Shown here: one piece after another, positions 26,798-35,381 of the stretch
Position numbering within the stretch: the stretch's first letter is position 1
Layout of the letters: each line of letters begins with the position of its first letter
Assembly (NCBI RefSeq): GCF_002939305.1
Contig: NZ_MVDI01000001.1
Location: 1,426,001 to 1,490,000, forward strand
DNA length: 64,000 nucleotides
Reading direction: 5' to 3'
Origin: Chroococcidiopsis sp. TS-821
Lineage (GTDB): Bacteria; Cyanobacteriota; Cyanobacteriia; Cyanobacteriales; Chroococcidiopsidaceae
The notes under the pieces: model-generated
The model's database searches: none
The model's input: the letters and a program-made list of their open reading frames with translations, nothing else
What the model was told of the DNA's origin: nothing
Made by a program: the position numbers and the translations under genes

Positions 26798-26808
26798 CTA
26801 AATGTAAA

Positions 26809-27879
26809 TTGCTAAGACTATTATTTGTTTCTACTTCAGTTGGACCGCTAGGCACTGGACTTGGTGGCGGAGTCGAATTAAGCTTATACAATATTGCCCA
26901 AGAAATGCGGCGACGCGGGCATCTGGTGCAAATTGTTGCACCTAAGGGTTCGTATTTTGAATCATTACCTGATATTGTGCAAATTCCTGGCGAGTTACAA
27001 ATGATTGCCCAAAGTCAGGAACGCTGCGATCCAGTTGTCATGCCTGCGAACTCGGTATTGGCAAATATGTGGGAGTATGCGCGGCAAGTACAAACAGAGT
27101 ATGACTTAATTGTAAATTTTGCTTACGATTGGTTGCCTTTTTACCTTACACCATTTTTCAACCGTCCGATCGCACACTTTGTCAGTATGGGATCGCTGTA
27201 TGAAGCGATGGATCAAATTATCCAACAAACAGCTGAGCGCTTTCCTGGGACGATTGGCTTTTACACCGCATCGCAAGCAGAAACGTTTGCGCTAAATTAT
27301 GAATGTCCGTGTTTAGGAAGTGGAATTGATTTATCGCTATATGAATTTTGCGCGCAACCACAAAAATGTTTAGCCTGGTTAGGCAGAATTGCACCTGAAA
27401 AAGGTTTAGAAGACGCAGTCGCTGCGGCGAACGCGACGCAAATTCCCTTAAAAATCATGGGGAAAATGCAGGATGAAGCTTACTGGCAAAAAGTTTGTGC
27501 TGCTTATCCCGATGCGCCAATTGCATATTTAGGTTTTCTTTCCACATCCGAAATGCAGCAGCAAGTGCGTCAATGTCAAGCGTTATTGATGACTCCGCGT
27601 TGGGTAGAAGCTTTTGGAAACGTTGCGATCGAAGCGCTAGCGTGCGGCGTTCCTGTCATATCTTACCGTCGCGGTGGTCCAGCAGAAATTGTGCAAGATG
27701 GAAAAACAGGTTTTTTGGTAGAACCTGATAGTGTTGGGGGGTTAGTGAATGCGATCGCCCGCCTCGCAGAAATTGACCGTTACACTTGTCGTCAGCAAGC
27801 CGAAACAGAATTTTCCTTAGAAGCCTTGGGCGATCGCTTCGAGAAGTGGTTTCGCGATATTTTAGCGAGAGGTGATTAA
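26809..27879 (+). CDS. Glycosyltransferase family 4, resembling tetrahydrobiopterin glucosyltransferase
   Basis: A 356-residue GT-B enzyme. LLFVSTSVGPLGTGLGGGVE is the N-terminal acceptor-domain loop, LVNFAYDWLPFYLTPFF a central landmark, and TPRWVEAFGNVAIEALACG the donor-domain E-x7-E motif. The VGPLGxGxGGGVELxL opening and the MPxNSVLANxWEYARQVQ segment resemble, from memory, the UDP-glucose:tetrahydrobiopterin alpha-glucosyltransferase of Synechococcus PCC 7942, which makes cyanobacterial pteridine glycosides. If so, it acts in the cytoplasm on a pterin rather than on a polysaccharide. Start is TTG at 26809; no ATG or GTG fits the conserved opening. The family is clear; the pterin assignment is inference. 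Confidence 0.82.
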   Translation: MLRLLFVSTSVGPLGTGLGGGVELSLYNIAQEMRRRGHLVQIVAPKGSYFESLPDIVQIPGELQMIAQSQERCDPVVMPANSVLANMWEYARQVQTEYDLIVNFAYDWLPFYLTPFFNRPIAHFVSMGSLYEAMDQIIQQTAERFPGTIGFYTASQAETFALNYECPCLGSGIDLSLYEFCAQPQKCLAWLGRIAPEKGLEDAVAAANATQIPLKIMGKMQDEAYWQKVCAAYPDAPIAYLGFLSTSEMQQQVRQCQALLMTPRWVEAFGNVAIEALACGVPVISYRRGGPAEIVQDGKTGFLVEPDSVGGLVNAIARLAEIDRYTCRQQAETEFSLEALGDRFEKWFRDILARGD

Positions 27880-27978
27880 TTAGTTATCAGTGGCTATTGA
27901 GGAATTGAGGAATTACCGAGTATAGATAGTAAACAATATTCTCCTGTGCACCCCTACCCCTGCTCCCTCTGGTCCTCT

Positions 27979-30516
27979 TTAGAGTGTAATTGGTCGCATG
28001 TTCTCTTTTGCTTGAATACATTCACCAAGTTCAATGGGTACTGGCTGGATATGCCAAATGTCTTGACAGTAATCGCGGATTGAACGGTCGGAAGAGAATT
28101 TACCCATACGTGCTACGTTTAAAATGGACATCCGCGTCCAGCGATCGCGATCGCGGTACACTTGACTAACGTAATCTTGACAATCAATGTATGCCTGATA
28201 GTCAGCCAATAGCAGATACTCATCGCGGTGCAAGAGTGAATCTAGCAAAGGCTTGAATAGCTGAGTATCGCCGTGCGAAAAGTGTCCTGAGGCAATGCGA
28301 TCGATAACGGCTTTTAGTTCGCGATTGCTATGGTAGTAATCTAGCGGACGGTAGCCTCTGGCTTTGAGTGCGTAAACTTCCGGCGCGGTGAGTCCAAAAA
28401 TAAAGAAGTTCTCTGCGCCGACTTCGTCACGCATTTCGACGTTAGCGCCATCGAGTGTACCAATTGTCAAGGCTCCATTCAAGGCAAACTTCATATTACC
28501 TGTACCAGACGCCTCTTTACCCGCCATCGAAATTTGTTCGGATAAATCTGCAGCCGGATAAACGCGTTGAGCAAATTTAACGCTGTAGTCTTTTAAGAAG
28601 ACAACTTTGAGGCGATCGCGTACGTCGGGATCGTTGTTAACAACATCGCCAATCGAGTTGATTAACTTAATAATCAACTTTGCCATGTAGTAGCCAGGCG
28701 CAGCTTTACCACCAAAGATAAAGGTACGCGGCGTGATGTCAATATCAGGATTGGCTTTGATGCGGTTATATAACGTGATAATGTGCAGAGCGTTGAGATG
28801 CTGGCGCTTGTACTCGTGAAAGCGTTTTGCCTGAATATCGAAAATCGAGTCGGGGTTGACTGTAATGCCGTTTTGCTTTTGGATGTATGCCACTAAGTCG
28901 TGCTTAATCGCAGATTTGATCGATCGCCACTGATGACAAAACTCAGGATCGTCTACAAACGCTTCTAATTGCTTGAGATCTTCTAAGTGCTTAATCCAGC
29001 TATCGCCGATTTTGCTAGAAATTAAGTTGGTGAGTCGCGGATTACTCAACACCATAAACCGTCGGGGAGTGACACCGTTGGTTTTGTTGTTGAACTTCTC
29101 AGGGTACATTTGATAAAAGTCGCGCAACACATCTTGTTGCAACAGTTTGGTGTGTAAGGCTGCAACTCCATTAATAGAGTGGCTACCAACGCACGCTAAA
29201 TGTGCCATGCGGACGTATTTTTCTCCTGATTCGTCGATCAACGACATGCGACGCAGGCGATCGCTATCTCCAGGAAACTTAGCTTTGACTTCTTCTAAAA
29301 AGTGATGGTTAATCTCGTAGATAATTTCTAAGTGCCGAGGTAGTAAATCTCTAAACAAGTTAATTGGCCAGCGTTCGAGTGCTTCTGGTAGTAATGTATG
29401 GTTGGTATAGGCAAGCGATTTTTGCGTGATACTCCACGCTTGATCCCAGCCCATATCATGCTCGTCAATGAGTAGTCGCATCAATTCCGCAACAGCGATC
29501 GCAGGGTGCGTGTCATTAAGTTGAATGACAAACTTTTCGTGAAACTTTTCTAACGGCACATTTTGGCGGAAAACAATGCGAATCATGTCTTGCAGCGAAC
29601 ACGATACAAAGAAGATTTGCTGCGCTAGTCGCAGGCGCTTACCTTGCGAAGAATCATCATTGGGATAAAGTACCTTAGAGAGGTTTTCTGAAACCATCTT
29701 TGCTTGTACCGCACCCAAGTAGTCACCAGAGTTAAATGCTGCAAAGTCAAAGGATTCTGGAGCTTCGGCTGTCCACAGCCGCAGAGTATTGGCGGTATTC
29801 GTCTTATACCCAAGAATCGGCGTATCGTGCGGTACGCCTTTAACAACTTGGTAAGGAATCCAGCGGACTCGGTAGCGTCCGCGTTCGTCGGTGTAAGCTT
29901 CGGTATGTCCGCCTAGTTTGACGTAAACTTCCCACTCAGGACGCGCAATTTCCCAAGGATTACCGCAGTGTAGCCACTTGTCAGTAATTTCAACTTGCCA
30001 GCCATCGCGGATATCTTGGTCAAAAATGCCAAATTCGTAGCGAATACCATAGCCTAATGAAGGAATCTCCAGTGTTGCCATAGAATCAAGGTAGCAAGCC
30101 GCCAAGCGTCCCAAACCACCGTTACCAAGTCCTGGTTCTTCTTCTTGTTCGAGTAAATCTTCTAAGTCTAATCCTAGTTCGCTTACAGCTTGTTTAACTT
30201 GGTCGTATATTCCTAAGTTGACTAAGTTATTACCAAGATGCGGTCCCATGAGAAACTCAGCCGAAAGGTAGGATACTGTGCGCGAAGCCCTTTCGGTATA
30301 AATGACAGCAGTATTAATCCAGCGTTGCAGCAAGCGATCGCGTACTGTATACGCCAATGCCATATAATAATCATTTTTTGTGGCAATTTTGGGAAACTTG
30401 CCTTGCACGTAGAACAGATTATCTAAAAAAGCTCGCTTTAAGCATTCAACACTTAATCCTGTCCGGTCGTCTTCTATCTGTAAGTTCTCTACCTGATGAT
30501 TCGGTACAGTCTGCAT
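27979..30516 (-). CDS. glgP: Glycogen phosphorylase
   Basis: Cytoplasmic GT35 enzyme releasing glucose-1-phosphate from glycogen, used for night-time carbon mobilisation. 845 residues, normal for the family. RTVSYLSAEFLMGPHLGNNL and EEPGLGNGGLGRLAACYLDS form the N-terminal glucan/active-site part, IQLNDTHPAIAVAELMRLL the centre, and SMAGKEASGTGNMKFALNGA carries the lysine that holds pyridoxal phosphate. All core motifs are intact. ATG at 30516 has AAAGGAA upstream on the minus strand. Monocistronic, with about 450 bases of non-coding DNA upstream. Confidence 0.96.
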   Translation of the reverse strand: MQTVPNHQVENLQIEDDRTGLSVECLKRAFLDNLFYVQGKFPKIATKNDYYMALAYTVRDRLLQRWINTAVIYTERASRTVSYLSAEFLMGPHLGNNLVNLGIYDQVKQAVSELGLDLEDLLEQEEEPGLGNGGLGRLAACYLDSMATLEIPSLGYGIRYEFGIFDQDIRDGWQVEITDKWLHCGNPWEIARPEWEVYVKLGGHTEAYTDERGRYRVRWIPYQVVKGVPHDTPILGYKTNTANTLRLWTAEAPESFDFAAFNSGDYLGAVQAKMVSENLSKVLYPNDDSSQGKRLRLAQQIFFVSCSLQDMIRIVFRQNVPLEKFHEKFVIQLNDTHPAIAVAELMRLLIDEHDMGWDQAWSITQKSLAYTNHTLLPEALERWPINLFRDLLPRHLEIIYEINHHFLEEVKAKFPGDSDRLRRMSLIDESGEKYVRMAHLACVGSHSINGVAALHTKLLQQDVLRDFYQMYPEKFNNKTNGVTPRRFMVLSNPRLTNLISSKIGDSWIKHLEDLKQLEAFVDDPEFCHQWRSIKSAIKHDLVAYIQKQNGITVNPDSIFDIQAKRFHEYKRQHLNALHIITLYNRIKANPDIDITPRTFIFGGKAAPGYYMAKLIIKLINSIGDVVNNDPDVRDRLKVVFLKDYSVKFAQRVYPAADLSEQISMAGKEASGTGNMKFALNGALTIGTLDGANVEMRDEVGAENFFIFGLTAPEVYALKARGYRPLDYYHSNRELKAVIDRIASGHFSHGDTQLFKPLLDSLLHRDEYLLLADYQAYIDCQDYVSQVYRDRDRWTRMSILNVARMGKFSSDRSIRDYCQDIWHIQPVPIELGECIQAKENMRPITL

Positions 30517-30963
30517 TATAGGTTCCTTTTTTTACTTAAATTTCAACCATAGCGATTGCAGTTACTTCTAGTCTTGCTACCATTGTTCCGAGGTAATTAT
30601 TGCTGTATTTGTTACCATCGCAGGTCTTACCAGGGTGTAGAAGTTGGCAATGCGGGAATAAGCGTTAACACGAAACATCAACTATGGTACTCGCGATGAG
30701 TTCACAATCAAATAAATTTGCTGAAAATCACAAAAAATCTCAGCCCAGCAAGTAGACTGAGAACCAATTTGGAGTCGAGCACGATCGGCGATCGCCTACT
30801 TTATACCGCAGCACAGCAAATTCTAGCGCAAAGCGTTGCCATACTTATATTGTATTGATGTGTTACTTGTGTTTAATCCGTTTATTCCGAATCCTCTATT
30901 TGACGCACGCGCCGACGTCTTGTCACCTAGAAACCCTTATTAAACATCAATACTGTAATATTT
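30517..30963. other. Non-coding interval upstream of glgP, 447 bp
   Basis: Spans the glgP upstream region to the 3' end of the permease gene. One plus-strand frame (about 30724-30858) reads like protein (GDRLLYTAAQQILAQ) but lacks a start codon and is short. No promoter or known RNA recognised. Confidence 0.45.
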
Positions 30964-31731
30964 TTAACTAAATACTATATCATAAGCTAGCTTAAATATT
31001 AAAGTAGAGACTATTATCAAAAATAAGTTGCGAATAAATTTATTACCTTTGAGTATAGCTAGTTTAGTACCAATAATTGCTCCGCCAATATTACAAATAG
31101 CCATAGGAATAGCAAGATTATAAATAACATTACCGCTAGGAATAAAATAAACTAAAGCAGCCAAATTAGTACAAAAATTTACAACTTTTGCAGAAGCTGA
31201 AGCCCGTAAGAAATCAAAACCAATTATCCCGATAAATGCAAAAATCAAAAAACTTCCTGTTCCCGGTCCTAAAAAACCATCATAAAACCCTATAGAAGCT
31301 CCGATGATGACAGCATAAATTATTTTTGTCTTAGCTTCATGAAATTTATGTTGCGTTCCAAAATCTTTCTTGATAAATGTGTAGATAGCAACAGCAATAA
31401 GAATTAACAAAACTAACGGACGCAGCAAATTAGGATTGATAATGCTAACAGTTTTAGCTCCAATAAAAGAAAAGATAAAAGCAGCGATCGCAGCCGTTGT
31501 AACGATAGCAAAATTCATCTTAATCTGCAGCGAAAAACGAATAAAGGCAACAAATGTCCCTGCAATAGAAGCAAGCTTATTAGTTCCTAACAGGAGTGGT
31601 AAAGCTGTATTGGGCAATATAATAAAAAGTGCTGGAAGCTGAATTAAACCACCACCACCCACAACTGAGTCGATTAAGCCTGCTAAAAAAGCAAACAGAC
31701 ATAAGCTAATTATTTGAGTAATATCATGCAT
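30964..31731 (-). CDS. TauE/SafE family permease
   Basis: About 255 residues from the ATG at 31731. The frame runs on to a TTG at 31872, but the added residues are polar while LFAFLAGLIDSVVGGGGLIQ matches the usual start. Predicted eight-helix membrane protein of the sulfite exporter TauE/SafE (former DUF81) family, which moves sulfite, sulfonates or other organic anions. GGGGLIQLPAL, GTNKLASIAGT and GFYDGFLGPGTGSFLIF are the paired half-repeat motifs. The coding sequence is AT-rich compared with neighbours (many ATT, AAA and TTA codons), which may indicate recent acquisition. No sulfur genes nearby; substrate unknown. Confidence 0.85.
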   Translation of the reverse strand: MHDITQIISLCLFAFLAGLIDSVVGGGGLIQLPALFIILPNTALPLLLGTNKLASIAGTFVAFIRFSLQIKMNFAIVTTAAIAAFIFSFIGAKTVSIINPNLLRPLVLLILIAVAIYTFIKKDFGTQHKFHEAKTKIIYAVIIGASIGFYDGFLGPGTGSFLIFAFIGIIGFDFLRASASAKVVNFCTNLAALVYFIPSGNVIYNLAIPMAICNIGGAIIGTKLAILKGNKFIRNLFLIIVSTLIFKLAYDIVFS

Positions 31732-32080
31732 TACAATTATGTTACTAAAAGTGAAAAAATTGTCTTGATTGTCTTCATCAATAAAACAACCATAATCCAA
31801 TTGTGCTAATTCACAGAATCTCGATATATCATTATAAAAAAATCGAGCGTTCTTGAAAATCCGGAAACTCAAATATATCTACTTCAGATGCTTCTACAAA
31901 GATCAGAAGTCAAAGTTCAAATAAAAACTATAAGTATAGTTTACTCAGCAATCGCGCCTTTGTTTTTTCAATATCGACACTACGCCATTTAGGATTTTAA
32001 AGTGTGCGTGACAAAAATTATAGTTAATTCAACTGGTACGTTGAAATATTAAACTTCCTGCATGATTCACACTCTTCCTA

Positions 32081-32113
32081 CGACTTTCTTCGGGGCTATC
32101 CAGACAAAGGGTG
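32081..32113. repeat. Dispersed repeat, CGACTTTCTTCG type, copy 2
   Basis: Partner of the copy at 24083-24117: CGACTTTCTTCG and GCTAT are identical, and the following ACAAAGGGT differs at two positions. Confidence 0.5.
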
Positions 32114-32120
32114 CATTCGT

Positions 32121-32139
32121 ACCCTAAAATAGGGTTTTT
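32121..32139 (+). terminator. Terminator-like hairpin without an annotated upstream gene
   Basis: ACCCTA, loop AAA, TAGGGT, then TTTT on the plus strand: a six-pair stem followed by a T-run, the shape of an intrinsic terminator. No plus-strand gene precedes it. Confidence 0.45.
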
Positions 32140-32302
32140 GTCTAGCTACGAATTCATTTTCATTTGCTTGCTAGCAGGATTTTCGGTGTTGCCATCAGTG
32201 TATTCGGTATGCTGGGGTAGATAGTGACTTAATCGCAAATCAAAACCTTAAGTTTTTAAAGGTTAACTTTAGAAATATTCAAGCATATTATTGAACAAGT
32301 TA

Positions 32303-33250
32303 ATGAAACGCTGCCAATTACCACCGTTATTGAAGCCAGGCGACTTACTACAAGTAATTGCACCTAGTGGGGCATTAAGAGAAGTAGAAGCATTTTATCA
32401 GGGAGTAGAAATTTGGCGAAAGCGCGGCTACCGCGTAGAAATCAGCGCTAACATCAATAATCGCTGGGGCTACTTAGCAGGCAAAGACTGCGATCGCACT
32501 TTTCAATTACTCAACGCATGGAAAGATCCTGAATGTCGCGGAATTCTTTGTGCAAGAGGTGGTTACGGTAGTGCCAGAATTTTAGAAGCATCAGGGGAAT
32601 TTATTTTTAATTCTGCGTTTCCTGCTAAGTGGTTAATTGGCTTTTCTGACATTACAGCATTACTATGGAGTCTTAGCACAGTTGGTATTGCTGGCGTTCA
32701 TGCCCCTGTACTCACAACGTTAGCTAAAGAACCTGATTGGTCAATTCAGCGGTTATTTGCTTTAGTCGAAAGTCACAGTGTTACTCCCCTAGTCGGAACA
32801 GGTTGGGGAGGTGGTAGCGCGCGCGGGATTTTGCTACCAGCAAATCTTACAGTTGCTACCCATCTACTCGGAACACCGCTACAACCCGATCTAGATGGTG
32901 TCATTCTTGCCTTAGAAGACGTTACCGAAGCACCCTATCGAATCGATCGCTTACTGACCCAGTGGCGTTTAAGCGGTGCATTGACAAAAGTTCGGGGTAT
33001 TGCCTTAGGGCGATTTAGTCGCTGCGAACCACCACCAAATATTCCCAGTTTAACGATCGAAGAAGTATTGCGCGATCGCCTCAGCGATCTAGGTATTCCT
33101 GTTGTTTCCGACCTACCATTCGGTCATGATGGTGCTAACGCCGCCCTTCCTGTTGGCATCCCTGTACAGTTAGATGGAGACACAGGTATCTTAAGCTTTG
33201 AGACAAGTGCTTATAGCAGGGAGCAGGGGTCAGTCGGGGGTCAAAGTTAA
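32303..33250 (+). CDS. LD-carboxypeptidase (S66 family)
   Basis: Serine peptidase that removes the terminal D-alanine from muropeptides, acting in murein recycling, or in some members on microcin-like peptides. About 315 residues from ATG at 32303 (a TTG lies four codons earlier). PPLLKPGDLLQVIAPSGALR opens the N-terminal domain; ARGGYGSARIL and WLIGFSDITALLW hold the nucleophilic serine; LALEDVTEAPYRIDRLLTQW supplies the glutamate and PFGHDGANAALP the histidine, so the Ser-Glu-His triad is complete. The last dozen residues (SREQGSVGG) are encoded by a GGGAGCAGGGGTCAG intergenic repeat and are probably not ancestral. Confidence 0.9.
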   Translation: MKRCQLPPLLKPGDLLQVIAPSGALREVEAFYQGVEIWRKRGYRVEISANINNRWGYLAGKDCDRTFQLLNAWKDPECRGILCARGGYGSARILEASGEFIFNSAFPAKWLIGFSDITALLWSLSTVGIAGVHAPVLTTLAKEPDWSIQRLFALVESHSVTPLVGTGWGGGSARGILLPANLTVATHLLGTPLQPDLDGVILALEDVTEAPYRIDRLLTQWRLSGALTKVRGIALGRFSRCEPPPNIPSLTIEEVLRDRLSDLGIPVVSDLPFGHDGANAALPVGIPVQLDGDTGILSFETSAYSREQGSVGGQS

Positions 33251-33275
33251 ACTCTTGTCAAATTAATTACTATTG

Positions 33276-33301
33276 GCTGCTATCATGTCCTCACTCTATT
33301 G
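33276..33301. repeat. Dispersed repeat, GCTGCTATAATGTCC type, copy 3
   Basis: GGCTGCTATCATGTCCTCAC followed by TCTATTG; three mismatches over 26 bases against 19686-19711. It follows the LD-carboxypeptidase stop by 26 bases. Confidence 0.5.
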
Positions 33302-33319
33302 TTCTCTGCGTTGTATTCG

Positions 33320-33616
33320 TTAAGAACTAACTTTGCTCATTTTCAGCAATTCCGCTGCAATTTCTTCCCACTCCTGACTCAAAGAAGCTGTAGATTCAGG
33401 GCGCTTGCTACGTCGATACCAGTAGCGTGCGTTACTTAAATCTCCTTCTTGACGATGTAGGTAAGCATGAACCCAAGCGCTATCAGCATCATCTGCATCT
33501 TGGACAATTTCATGCGCTCGATCCCAGTTTCCTTTTTTGGCATACCACAACGCTTGTAATGCGGGTGATAGCGATGTAGGGCAGCTTGCTTGTTGTACAA
33601 ATTCGTCTAATTGCAT
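33320..33616 (-). CDS. Conserved small TPR-like hypothetical protein
   Basis: A 98-residue protein from ATG at 33616 (a TTG five codons upstream is the alternative). The sequence is compact and helical, with a pattern I recognise from an uncharacterised bacterial family: LSPALQALWYAKKGNWDRAH, then AWVHAYLHRQEGDLSNARYW and YRRSKRP. The two helix pairs (KGNWDRAH and EGDLSNARYWY) resemble tetratricopeptide-like units, suggesting a protein-binding role. No signal peptide or membrane segment. It converges with the LD-carboxypeptidase gene and is divergent from hemE. Function unknown. Confidence 0.78.
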   Translation of the reverse strand: MQLDEFVQQASCPTSLSPALQALWYAKKGNWDRAHEIVQDADDADSAWVHAYLHRQEGDLSNARYWYRRSKRPESTASLSQEWEEIAAELLKMSKVSS

Positions 33617-33812
33617 ACGCGATCGCGACAAATCTATCTATCGTTCATCATGCCAAATTGGGCGAACACTTTTTCTCTGTAGATAGAAAGGTTTTGCACG
33701 AAGCAAGAAACAAGCACAGAACGATCAGCTAATACTTCTCAAAGAGTTGACGCGATCGCCACTGATACAATGAACAATGGCATAAAAAACATTCTTTAAG
33801 GTGAAAAGTTAA

Positions 33813-34862
33813 ATGACCGTTGCTACCCAAGTTCCTTATCTATTACGAGCAGCATATGGTGAAACTTTAGATCGTCCGCCAGTATGGATGATGCGGCAAG
33901 CAGGTCGCTATATGAAAGCCTATCGGGAACTACGGGAGAAATATCCTTCGTTTCGCGAACGTTCTGAAATTCCTGAAGTGGCAATTGAAGTTTCTTTACA
34001 ACCCTGGCGGGCGTTTCAACCGGATGGCGTAATTTTATTTTCCGATATTGTAACGCCGCTACCTGGCTTAGGTGTAGACATGGATATTGCTGAAGGCAAA
34101 GGTCCTATTATTGCCTCGCCAATTCGTACACAAGCACAAGTCGATCAATTGCGTCCGCTGGAACCTGAAGAATCATTACCGTTTATTAAAACAATTTTAC
34201 AAGCGTTGCGCCAAGAAGTCGGAAATAAAGCTGCGGTGTTAGGTTTTGTAGGTGCGCCGTGGACGCTTGCAGCCTATATGGTAGAGGGTAAAGGTTCCAA
34301 AACTTATTCCAAAATTAAGGGAATGGCGTTTTCCGACCCCACAATTTTGCATCAACTCCTAACGAAATTAGCTGATGCGATCGCAACTTACGTCCGCTAC
34401 CAAATCGACTGCGGGGCGCAAGTTGTGCAAATGTTCGATTCGTGGGCGGGAGAACTCTCTCCGCAAGATTACGAAACGTTTGCTTTACCCTATCAACAGC
34501 GCGTTTTTCAGCAAGTCAAGCAAACACATCCTGATACACCGTTAATATTACTCGTCAGTGGCAGTGCAGGCTTACTAGAACGAATGGCAAAATCAGGCGC
34601 AGATATCATTTCGGTCGATTGGACTGTTGATATGGCAGATGCACGTGCCAGATTAGGTCATATGAAAGTGCAGGGAAACCTCGACCCTGGAGTGCTATTT
34701 GGTTCCAAAGAATTTATTCGCGATCGCATTTACGATACTGTGCGCAAAGCGGGAAATCGAGGACATATCTTAAATCTCGGTCACGGTGTCTTACCCGACA
34801 CGCCCGAAGAAAATGTCGCTTTCTTCTTCGAGACAGCAAAGCAGATTAAGATCGATGGTTAG
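33813..34862 (+). CDS. hemE: Uroporphyrinogen decarboxylase
   Basis: Cytoplasmic enzyme that decarboxylates the four acetate side chains of uroporphyrinogen III to give coproporphyrinogen III, on the route to haem, chlorophyll and bilins. 349 residues, the usual length. [19 protein letters not shown] is the N-terminal signature with the substrate arginines; [17 protein letters not shown] has the catalytic aspartate; [16 protein letters not shown] and [16 protein letters not shown] are further signatures. ATG at 33813 with AAGGTG upstream. Single gene; the strand after it holds a decayed four-helix-bundle gene. Confidence 0.97.
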   Translation: MTVATQVPYLLRAAYGETLDRPPVWMMRQAGRYMKAYRELREKYPSFRERSEIPEVAIEVSLQPWRAFQPDGVILFSDIVTPLPGLGVDMDIAEGKGPIIASPIRTQAQVDQLRPLEPEESLPFIKTILQALRQEVGNKAAVLGFVGAPWTLAAYMVEGKGSKTYSKIKGMAFSDPTILHQLLTKLADAIATYVRYQIDCGAQVVQMFDSWAGELSPQDYETFALPYQQRVFQQVKQTHPDTPLILLVSGSAGLLERMAKSGADIISVDWTVDMADARARLGHMKVQGNLDPGVLFGSKEFIRDRIYDTVRKAGNRGHILNLGHGVLPDTPEENVAFFFETAKQIKIDG

Positions 34863-34886
34863 TGACTAGTAACTAGTGGCTAGTGG
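34861..34886. repeat. TAGTGACTAGTAACTAGTGG repeat tract
   Basis: Short array of imperfect TAGTNAC units directly after the hemE stop and reaching into the end of the decayed four-helix-bundle frame, whose last residues it encodes. Confidence 0.5.
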
Positions 34887-35248
34887 AAGAGAGTTTAGCT
34901 CTTAGCGATTTCTGCAAGCCACGAATCATTCTAGCAACTTCGTTCGTCCTAGATAGTACTATCTCTAAATCCGTTTTTTCCAAATATGCTAGTGACGATG
35001 CCAAAATTAACTGTGTTTCTAGTTCTGCTAGCGAACCAAGTGCTACTAAGAGAAAGTACAAAAAACTCTTTCGTAGAATTTCAGGCTGCACCCTCTGCTA
35101 TATTTGATGGCACAGAAACAACTGCTTTTTGGATTTGGCGTGACAAACCGTACATTTCTTGGTTAGGGAATTTATAGGTTAGATAATAAATGCTAGTAGC
35201 CAAATTCATAGCATTTTGCCAGAATTTCAAGTCTTTATAACTGTAAAT
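34873..35248 (-). pseudogene. Decayed four-helix-bundle protein gene
   Basis: Minus-strand reading from about 35248 gives SYKDLKFWQNAMNLATSIYY, then KFPNQEMYGLSRQIQKAVV and VPSNIAEGAA, followed by an in-frame TGA (35081-35083) and NSTKEFF. After a run of six T the neighbouring frame carries on as FLYFLLVALGSLAELETQLI, LASSLAYLEKTD and ARMIRGLQKSLRAKL to a stop at 34873. Joined, this is a complete member of the family of four-helix-bundle proteins first noted in 23S rRNA intervening sequences. One nonsense codon, one extra T in the run, and no ATG at the expected start show that it is broken. Eleven bases separate it from the hemE stop. Confidence 0.75.
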
Positions 35249-35381
35249 TTCCCCTTTAATATTCTGGGTAGAACTAAGTATAATTTATCACTAAATATCA
35301 TTGACTAGCCACTAACCAATAGCCATTGATCGTGAACTCAAGTACAGTCCATCACTTATATCTAGCTACTAGCCACTGATT

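Larger units (their letters stand above)
31732..32302. other. Non-coding interval, about 570 bp, with repeat and terminator-like hairpin
   Basis: Between divergent permease and LD-carboxypeptidase genes. Contains the second CGACTTTCTTCG repeat (32081-32113) and a hairpin with T-run (32121-32139). No reading frame supported on either strand. Confidence 0.5.

Noticed and set aside
30724-30858. Plus-strand frame reading GDRLLYTAAQQILAQ
   Set aside because: Protein-like but without a usable start or known homologue; kept only as a remark in the interval entry.
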